Assembly (NCBI GenBank): GCA_963681505.1
Contig: OY811981.1
Coordinates: 5,190,437-5,254,436 of the forward strand
Length of the DNA stretch: 64,000 nucleotides
Reading direction: 5' to 3'
DNA from: Eunapius fragilis
Lineage: Eukaryota; Porifera; Demospongiae; Spongillida; Spongillidae
The notes under the pieces were generated by a model. That model searched no databases. It was not told the origin of the DNA and saw only the letters and a program-made list of their open reading frames with translations. Below, piece after piece: positions 56,306 to 64,000 of this stretch. How positions within the stretch are numbered: position 1 is the stretch's first letter; every line of letters begins with the position of its first letter. The translations under genes and the position numbers were made by a program.

Positions 56306-57810
56306 GCATCAAATAAAGTGGCAGTCCCTGGTGTGCATCTAATAGAGTCATGTTCGTAGGTGTGCATCAAATAGAATCATGTTAGTGGCCAGACCAGGTA
56401 TTGTAATACAGTCTTGTGTACATCAAATAAGTCATTTCTAAGTTGCTTTTGAAACCCCACTCTGAGCAGAACAAATACAGTGTGTACGAGGCTTCTTGTC
56501 AAATGAATGTAACGCGCATGCGTAGACTCTTCAAAGCCGCATGCATATATGGCGTCATCGTCGGGAAATCTACTGCAACTATAACCGTACGTTCCTATCA
56601 TCCAGAAGAAATATCTTAGGTGGGTCTTCAAGTAAATTGAGGGACTAGTGGATAATTCCCAAGTCTCTCCTCTAACAGGTCCCCGAGAAACGATGAAGTC
56701 ATGTCGTCACAGCAGAACCTACATGTACATGTATATCGATACTAGTACGATGATGACGAAGAATACCGCGCCAAACCCTAGGTCCTAGGCAGCATGGCGA
56801 TGCTGTTTGCACGGTCCGTTACACTACTGCAGGAGGTTGCGAAACTACAGATCTAAAACTGTCTCAAAGCGATGCTGTACGACCAACTCGAGGGAAAAGG
56901 ACATCACTTTCTGTACAGGTACAGTAACGTTATATCGGCTTTTTTTTTCCTACTGAGGAGAATCCAGCTGAAGTCTCGAAGCGTAAGCAGTGATCATCAC
57001 CTTTTTTTTCTCGATCAAATTTAGAGACGTCATAAAAACTAGCAAAGGCAGAGCGGGTAAGAGATTGCGTTTTCATTCACACTTGCTGTTTATCAGTGTC
57101 TGTTGTCAGAATTGACAAATTATACGAAGAGCGGAGATAGAGAAGTAGCGGATTGCTTTGGAGTATAAGGTAATGGCTTCGTTTGTTTTAACCCTGTATA
57201 TTCCCTGCAGCTAGACAAGGAAACTTCAGATTCAGCTGAGCTTGTCAAGCAATCCCGCCGTCAGTGTAGGCCTCTGTTTGCATTTGTATCGTATGGATGC
57301 TCTATTTTGCTGTAGCTATATGGACTATGGTGACAGTACAGGGAAGCAGTTTGAAGCCTACGCTCAACTACTGCCGCGCGTTTCGTTAGAAGAGGTTGCA
57401 ATGGATTTCTGAGCAACTCGTGGCAACGGCGGGTTGGAGGGCCACTACTGGAGTATCTCCTTCCTGGATGGCTGGAGAGCTTGAACGTTGTCTATTGATT
57501 GTATTGCTTTATTAAATATTGATAATAATTTTAATACTAATCAAGCCAGTATACAACGAACATAATCGGGTGGCGTACCCAGTACAGTATACGGTCAACG
57601 TAGGTACAGTGTAGTATCCGGAGACATTAATTAGAGAATCCTCCATAAGCGCACGTGATACATTTGAGGATACACGCAGTGCGAAATTGGTTCTATACGC
57701 AAAATATACCAGTGGGATATTTCGCGTATACGCACGCGTATATTCGTGCGTATACTCGAAATATACGCAGAATATACAATAGCGTATATCCTATTCTTTG
57801 CACAGTGTGT

Positions 57811-58076
57811 ACTAGTAGTTTGGTAAAGCGCATGTTCTTGTATCCGGTGAGGTACAGGCTAGGTATGATGTTGCGTACCTACCGTGAACGTGCCAAGGTC
57901 GTCACAAGTTTTGAGCTGCAAAACACGCCGATAGGGGGAGGTCAAAAGCTGTTATACGATTAAAATTCACTTTCCGCGGTCGAGGTCAAATCCCCGTGTA
58001 CAGTCAAATGCGCACCGCAATCATCTGATTAGCCGGTCAACTGGATTGCAAAAGACGACAACAAAGCAGCCACGTT
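57811..58076. other. Unassigned spacer
   Basis: No feature recognised. Confidence 0.4.
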
Positions 58077-58639
58077 GGCATAAGTACAGTTTAGGTTCCG
58101 TAACAGAAATTCATTACAGTACTACTATTTCGTGGCCAAAGAGTTAGTTTAGACATTCTGAACCCTACGACGGCGAACAAATGCTATTTTACCATGAGGT
58201 GTACCTCTAACACAAACAGTAATGAACACGTACAGTAATGAGCGTTTCATTTTTCGCCGGTACTGGTCCACACCCCTCTTGTAAATTCTCGTTCTAGCTG
58301 GGCCTAGTTTAGGTTCAGTGTAAGGGGGATAAGTACATTGGCTTCAGGTTTAGGTTAGAAAGTGGGGGGAAGCCAATGTACTTATCACCCTTACACTGAA
58401 CCTAAACTAGGCCCAGCTAGAACGAGAATTTACAAGAGGGGTGTGGACCAGTACCGGCGAAAAATGAAATGCTCATTACTGTAAGTGTTCATTACTGTTT
58501 GTGTTATAGAGATAAACCTCATGGTAAAATAGCATTTGTTCGCCGTCGTAGGGTTCAGAATGTCTAAACTAACTCTTTGGCCATGAAATCTTAGTACTGT
58601 AATGAATTTCTATTACGGAACCTAAACTGTACTTATGCC
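58077..58639. mobile_element. Foldback element, 563 bp near-perfect palindrome
   Basis: The left end GGCATAAGTACAGTTTAGG pairs with the right end CCTAAACTGTACTTATGCC. The arms stay complementary for about 270 bp each with few mismatches, around a ~25 nt loop (about 58345-58369). It has no coding capacity and resembles a foldback/MITE or a recent inverted duplication. No clear target duplication was found. Confidence 0.85.
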
Positions 58640-59755
58640 TAGTTAGCGATGCCTGCTGCTACAGTGACCTTGGGTCTGGCCGTCTTCGATTATCTTTTTC
58701 TGGCCAATTAGGACGATGGGACCTCGTTGATCGCCATATTAGTGAAAAACCGTATATTTCTGCATACCGTTAGTTTTTGTGGTTTACTGACCCGTTGTCG
58801 GTAGTATGCGATGTGTATATAATTGGAAAATGCTGGCATTTTGTGAAATTAGAAACTGCCGAAATTCCGGTGGAATTTTTTCGACAGGCCTACCGAGTGG
58901 GTCATAAAGGGTATAATTGGATCAATGCTAAACATACCGGAATAATGGCGTCATTAAACTCATTATCTTAGTGCATTGTTTGGAGCCACTTTTTGCACAA
59001 CCAGAATGAAACGCAGCAACATGGAGAGTCTAGACATGTAGAAAGGACCTTTCTTTACACATCCGTACCTAATTCAGATGCAGAAAGTTTTTCATACTCA
59101 GCGGGGAGGTGTTTCTATTGTACGCATATGCAATTGGTGCGGGAGACTACTATTAGTCTGATTCAAAGTGTTCCCGTCTGGAAGTTTTTCGAGACATGCC
59201 ATACCATCCGACATTACGTGCTGACATTGTTCTATATATCAAGATACATCTCAAAGTGGCTCTGTTATAATCTTGCTAGTTTTTCAAGCGCAAAAAGTAC
59301 GAATATTCGACTTTTTTTGCATGGTAGACTGGAATACGACACACCGCTGTCTTGAGAGAAATGCTTTCCTTAATAGTGTGGATGCACTTTATTGCATTCA
59401 AAGTACTATACGATTGTTCAAAGCTCACAGTTGACTGTACTTTATACTCTCCGACCTTACTTAGTGACACGCCCCCTACACATGCAACATACATGTTGAT
59501 ACAATGGCACCCCCATTAAGTAAAACTACATAAGTTTGTCCATTAATTCCTTACTACACACACACATACACATGCACACACACACACATGCACGCACACA
59601 CACATACACACAGATCACAGCTATATGCATGCACAGGAATACAGAGAAAATAACACAATTATTTATAATATTTGTTGTATGCATCATCCTTAAGCAGTGT
59701 TTTTAGAGCCACTGAGAGCTAGCTGGTTGTGCATGCAGCTAGCTGCATGGTTGTG
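58640..59755. other. Non-coding DNA; short repeat shared with 42.4 kb
   Basis: The segment around 58870-58895 (GGTGGAATTTTTTCGACAGG) is the inverse of sequence near 42430-42520. A CA microsatellite occurs at about 59557-59613. The ORF at 58993-59355 has no recognisable motif. Confidence 0.4.
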
Positions 59756-59761
59756 TGCATC

Positions 59762-60345
59762 TGGTTGAGGAGCCAGAGCTAGTTGTGGGCCCGTGCTGAC
59801 CTGAGCTGGTTGTGGTGCCAGGGCTGACCAGAGCTGGTTGTGGGTCCAGAGTATGGAGCCAGAGCTGGTTGTGGTACCAGAGCTGGTTGTGGAGCCAGAG
59901 CTGGTTGTGGAGCCAGGGCTGATTGTGGAGCCAGAGCTGGTTGTGGGGCCAGTGGTTGTGGGGTAGGGCTGGTTGTGGGGCCAAAGCTAGTTGTGAGGCA
60001 GGCTGGTTGTGGTGACAGAGTTGGTTGTGGAGCCAGGGCTGGTTGTGGAGCAAGGGCTGGTTGTGAGGCCAGAGCTGGTTGTGGGTCCGGCATGGAGCCA
60101 GAGCTGGTTGTGGGGCCAGGGCTGGTTTTGGAGCCAGAACTGGTTGTAGAGCCAGGGCTGGTTGTGGAACAAGGGCTGACTGTGGGGCCAGGGCTGGTTG
60201 TGGTGCCAGAGCTGGTTGTAGGTCCGGCATGGAGCCAGGGCTGGTTGTGGAGCCAGGGCTGGTTGTGGAACCAGGGCTGACTGTGGGGCCAGGGCTGGTT
60301 GTGGGGCCAGGGCTGGTTGTGGAACCAGGGCTGACTGTGGCACGG
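59762..60345. repeat. 18 bp-unit minisatellite GAGCCAGAGCTGGTTGTG
   Basis: About 32 imperfect units, with variants GGGGCCAGGGCTG and GAACCAGGGCTGACTGTG. Because the period is 18 bp, long repetitive ORFs arise on both strands (P-Q-P-A-L-A on minus, G-C-G-A-R-A on plus). They have no independent coding support. Confidence 0.95.
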
Positions 60346-63080
60346 GGCGAATTGATTACATTTCCGTTATGGTTTGGGTAATGTAAACCACAATTAAATA
60401 CCATAATTCGGTACCTTTCCTGAGGATAGAAATTACGGTATTTATGATATTTCCATTCCATCATTAGCCGGAATTACTGGTAAGGAAATATGTATTTACG
60501 TACGGAAAGATGATCTTTAATATACCATGAAGGAAGGGTTAAAGCTACCAAATTATACTATTCATGCTACTAAATTAGATTGACCACATAGTTTGAAAAA
60601 TATATATAATTCTGACTCAAAAACAACAAAAACACACAATGACTAGAACGTTCGCTTGTGGAAGTATTCAAGAGGAGCGCCATACTTGAGGGAAGCTAAA
60701 AGGAAGAAATCGAAATGAATTTCACATCAAGATTACTTGACCCTTACCGAAAGTGTACACAGTTCTGTATAGCTCATCCAGATAATAACCTGTACTGTAG
60801 CGAAATGTCATTTCAAACGCATGCAGTACCAAATACACGTACCTTTCTTCTCAAACCTAGCACAATCCAAGTACGAAGACAACAGAATCGCAAGACACAC
60901 CACCTTAGAGTCGATATAAGAACACCAATTTGTCTTTGACCTGTCTGATTTAAGCAACGCGTGCACGCACACACGCACACACACACTCACACACACACAC
61001 AAGCGCACATAAACACACACACACGCACACACCACTTACTTCGATGAACCCTACACAAGTGGACTCCAACATAGCCCTCGGTATCTTTATTCTTTAAAAC
61101 TAAGCAACGTTTGGCCAAGAAGAAGCGCATGGAAAAAATTGAGCACCATTACATGACCATAATGACCACTAACCTTCCGTGATCTCTCTGCTTAGTACCT
61201 ACAAGAAGACGAGACATTTTTACCAGCTGCTTTTTAGAATTCCACCTACTTTTTTTAACCGCTTAGAATCATGTGACCGACCATGATTAACGATTGATTA
61301 TAGTTCATTTCCATATACCAACTTACAATTTAACGTGTGTGTGTGTAACTGTGTGTGTGCATGGGTGTGTGTGTGTGTGCGTGCGTGTGTGTTTGTGTGT
61401 GTGAGTGTGTGTGTGTGAGTGTGTGTGTTTGTGTGTGTGTGTGTGAAGGATTGGGGGCAAATCCCCAACTATTCCACCTAGCCCGTCAAACCTGCATACG
61501 ACTAATGTAATAATTTATTACTGTGCTGAACATTCTGTATGAACCCTTTGCACTGCACGCGCGCATACATGATCCAAAGAACGTGAGACACCAATGTCAC
61601 TTTGTCTTGGATTGCAGTACCGGAGAGGATTAAGCCGGGCAAATCGATGTTTCAAATTTTTATTGTGCCACACCCATCAATTCATATATGCATATAGTTC
61701 AACAGAAATCGACTCAGTGAGTACATTTCACTGTTCATGTCATGGATTTAAGAAGCGTTAATTTGGCCGTGCAAGAATATTGTCCGGTTTGGAATTAGAC
61801 ATCCATAAACAGTAATTGATGCATTCCATGACAACAGCACTGCTTTCTTGTCTACAGCTGAGTAGTAATAAGCTTAAGCTTAACTTCAACACGGCGAAGT
61901 GAATCTGTTTTCCACTGTATTCTGATACAATACCTCATGATACGATCATACTTAGATACTTTTTACACTTGTACTCCGACCAGTTATAGGCTAGTGAGTA
62001 GTGACCTCGCCAAATATCAATTCATAATAAAATAAGTTGAGCTCTCAGCCCAAAGAATGCAATGCATGCAAGTGTCGTCATTTCCACTCTGCTCTAATCT
62101 TGTGCAACAGATATATATAATTATATATATGTACAGCAAATGACTCACTGGATAATATACCTTTCAACAATGGTGTTATTGTGCCCTGCCCACCATTTGC
62201 ATAGATCGATTTATGCACTGCACCCAGGGGTGCATTCCTTGTTTTAAAGATGAATATAGCATTAGTAGTCTGTTATTGGATAATTACAAATATAGGACAG
62301 CAGTGTCAAGCAAAATCGCCCTTCTTGGGAAGATTTTTTCATTTCCGTGAACGCCAAAGGTCCTTACGTATGCTTAATTGGACTATGGATTATAAAGTTA
62401 TTGCATTGGGTACTGAATTTACATTTAGCCATACATTTCAATGCAAGCGTTACTTTTTTTTGCTTGTCCTGGAAAGTATCATAAGGGTGATTTTGCTGGG
62501 AACTGTTTCCATAGTAGCAGATCAGTTGAGTTGTGTGAGATCCATGCAATGCAAGGATTGATAATAACAACCCCGGTCCAGGTTGACTGTAGTAATGTCA
62601 CTGTTTGATCATGGGTTACATCCATTTACTTTAATTTTTTAATATGGCAGTTCACCACATAACCCGTCATATGTGCATGGCATAGTATTTGTTGTAAAAG
62701 GTCTGCGTATACGTAGGTACACATGCATGCAAGTTGAGCATGGTAAGGGGTAATATGGAGGGAGCACGGGTAGGCCAGGAGTGGGGTGGGTGTGTGGCAC
62801 ATTCAGGTTTTGCTTATTATATCTAGATGGTAAGGTGATGGTAGCATTGCATTCTATTCTCCGAGCTTCCATTTTGCCAGAAAAATGAAAAGAATTTTTA
62901 GCCACAGACTCATTCCGGATCTGGATAGAAACCTTTACTAATGAATGTGATTATATGCTTTCAGAATATTTCCATTTATGGCTCGTTGACCTGTAATTGC
63001 AGCTGGTAAGGTCTGGAGTACATGTATGAATATTCTTATGGAGTGAAGGTGTGTGTGGCAGTGTGAGTGATTGAGGCAGT
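60346..63080. other. Non-coding DNA with CA and GT microsatellites
   Basis: (CA)n at about 60960-61032 and interrupted (GT)n at about 61333-61445. Palindromic AT-rich segments lie near 60380-60500. No gene recognised; the ORF at 62250-62561 lacks motifs. Confidence 0.5.
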
Positions 63081-63210
63081 CATGCATGCAGATTCTTTAA
63101 ATATAAGTTTGGAACAGGAATATACAAAGTATTCAAATTTATGTATATAAATGTAAAAAAATTGCAGCTGATTGAGGGTGCCCCATCTGAGATATCTTCA
63201 AAGCCAAACT

Positions 63211-64000
63211 TCAAGCTCCTGAGTCTGCATAAAATATTAATATTTTTTATCATACAAATCAAATAATAGTGCTCACCTCCAAAAAGAAATGCCCATAATG
63301 ACAGTGTAAATAAAATCATCACTATACCAGCGGCAGATCCACACCTTCCACCAATATATGTGCACATGCAACTGACTGCCATGATTTGAGACATGTACAC
63401 GTGTTGTGTGTGTGTGCGTGTCTGTGCATGTGTAACCCAAATCATCCATACCTGATGTGCGGTCCTCAGAGGCCGCCAAGGGTGTCTCGTTAGCCATGTA
63501 ACTGACTGCCATGATTTGAGACATGTGCACATGTTGTGTGTGTTTGTGTGTGTGTGTGTGTGCGTGTGTGTGTATGTGTGTGTATGTGTGAGTGTGTGCA
63601 TGTGTCTGTGTGTGTAACCCGAATCATCCATACCTGATGTGCGGTCCTCAGAGGCCACCAAGGGTGTCTCACTAGCCAGGAGTACATCAAACTTCAACTG
63701 GACTGGGAAGGGGGACATACAGTATGGGACACGAAAAAGGTTACGTTCCGTATTGTTAGCACGCCATATGTACGCTTGTATAGTTTCGAACTACGCTGGT
63801 ATACACGGAGTTAACACGATCGAGCGCAGGTACGGTATCAATTATCGTGTATGAATACGTTTACGTCTGTACTATCGTGCGCATCGTATCTACGCTTACG
63901 TAGCTTCTGGAATCAAGCGCAAGAGGAAATAAACCATCACAACGTTGTTAGATTGGTTTCCGTTCGATTTGGAGACACTTACTTTCTTTTTCTGAAGACT
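63211..64000 (-). CDS. Host gene 3' part: single-pass membrane protein, five exons, partial
   Basis: Minus-strand exons with GT..AG sites, all in phase 1: 64000-63983 (partial, ends SSEKE), 63702-63634 (QLKFDVLLASETPLVASEDR), 63505-63452 (SYMANETPLAASEDRTS), 63375-63277 (VSCMCTYIGGRC then a hydrophobic segment GIVMILFTLSLWAFLF), and 63224-63211 (short tail, stop). The C-x-C-x-Y-x-G-G-x-C stretch resembles the end of an EGF-like module, followed directly by a transmembrane helix and a very short cytoplasmic tail. The third exon is a partial duplicate of the second and fourth. Product and family unknown; most of the protein lies outside the window. Confidence 0.5.
63371..63665. repeat. Tandem duplication (~130-180 bp) with TG microsatellite
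   Basis: ACTGACTGCCATGATTTGAG followed by ACATGTNCAC, TG repeats, AATCATCCATACCTGATGTG and GTCCTCAGAGGCC occurs twice (63371-63488 and 63501-63668). It creates the duplicated exon described for the host gene. The TG tract in the second unit is longer. Confidence 0.85.

Larger units (their letters stand above)
51448..57807 (+). mobile_element. CACTA-like DNA transposon, copy B (6.36 kb, non-autonomous)
   Basis: Same termini and same internal order as copy A (CGTATA-rich ends, TTATAC block, TG tract, minisatellite, CATGTACATG segment), flanked by a different 3 bp duplication, TGT (51445-51447 and 57808-57810). Outside the minisatellite, differences from copy A are scattered substitutions and small indels. 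It contains an extra ~870 bp at about 55430-56305 that is lacking in A. No transposase ORF is present, so mobility would need a protein in trans. Confidence 0.88.

Noticed and set aside
59739-60464. 241-codon Pro/Ala/Gln-rich protein
   Set aside because: 18 bp tandem units open in several frames on both strands; no initiation or splice support. Retained only as a finding.
62250-62561. 103-codon ORF with hydrophobic stretches
   Set aside because: Hydrophobicity follows from AT richness; no domain and no neighbouring exons.

Overview
This window is metazoan nuclear DNA, most likely from an aquatic invertebrate such as a sponge or cnidarian-grade animal. The evidence is intron-containing genes with GT..AG sites, abundant (CA)n and ACATGTACATGTA-type runs, foldback elements, and a mix of BEL/Pao, Ty3/gypsy, Ngaro-like, Ginger-like, CACTA-like, hAT-like and DUF7869-type elements. 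The species cannot be fixed from sequence alone. Almost everything recognisable is mobile-element DNA, much of it nested. Only one convincing host gene is seen, at the right edge (63.2-64.0 kb, minus strand): a single-pass membrane protein with an in-frame duplicated exon.

Layout. 0-9 kb: a broken pogo/Tc5-type transposase fragment, then a dispersed repeat family arranged as a ~1 kb inverted repeat (2769-5942), a short foldback element and CA microsatellites. 9.08-14.68 kb: a degenerate Ngaro-like tyrosine-recombinase retrotransposon (minus strand) with diagnostic split direct repeats A1...B1-A2-B2 and a hAT-like MITE inside. 15-18.5 kb: a DUF7869-type transposase-like pseudogene embedded in copies of the 2-6 kb repeat. 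19.9-25.8 kb: a structurally intact BEL/Pao retrotransposon with one 1863-codon ORF and identical 122 bp LTRs. 27.2-29.1 kb: a 420 bp (CT)n tract abutting a broken non-LTR retrotransposon.

30-41.8 kb: remnants of a minus-strand Ty3/gypsy element (gag, integrase tail, RT-RNase H, one LTR) split by two related CACTA-like elements: copy A (31776-37134, TSD CCG) and a diverged, oppositely oriented relative (37182-41262). A near-identical second copy, B, lies at 51448-57807 with a different 3 bp TSD (TGT). Both A and B carry a ~1 kb minisatellite of 21/24 bp units.

43-51 kb: a possible 2.2 kb TIR element, a hAT-like element (45330-46078, TSD CTGTT) with a second hAT-like element nested in it (45659-45972, TSD GTTTG), and the most striking feature of the window: a Ginger-type DNA transposon at 46176-51067 with a 4 bp TSD (TCTA), TGTTACGG termini, palindromic subterminal repeats, and an 11-exon minus-strand gene encoding an HHCC zinc domain, a DDE integrase core, a Cys-rich segment, a Ulp1-like cysteine protease and a PHD finger. 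The only obvious lesion in that gene is a frameshift between the protease and the PHD finger. 58-63 kb holds a 563 bp near-perfect foldback, an 18 bp-unit minisatellite and microsatellites.

No rRNA, tRNA, CRISPR or bacterial-type signal was recognised.
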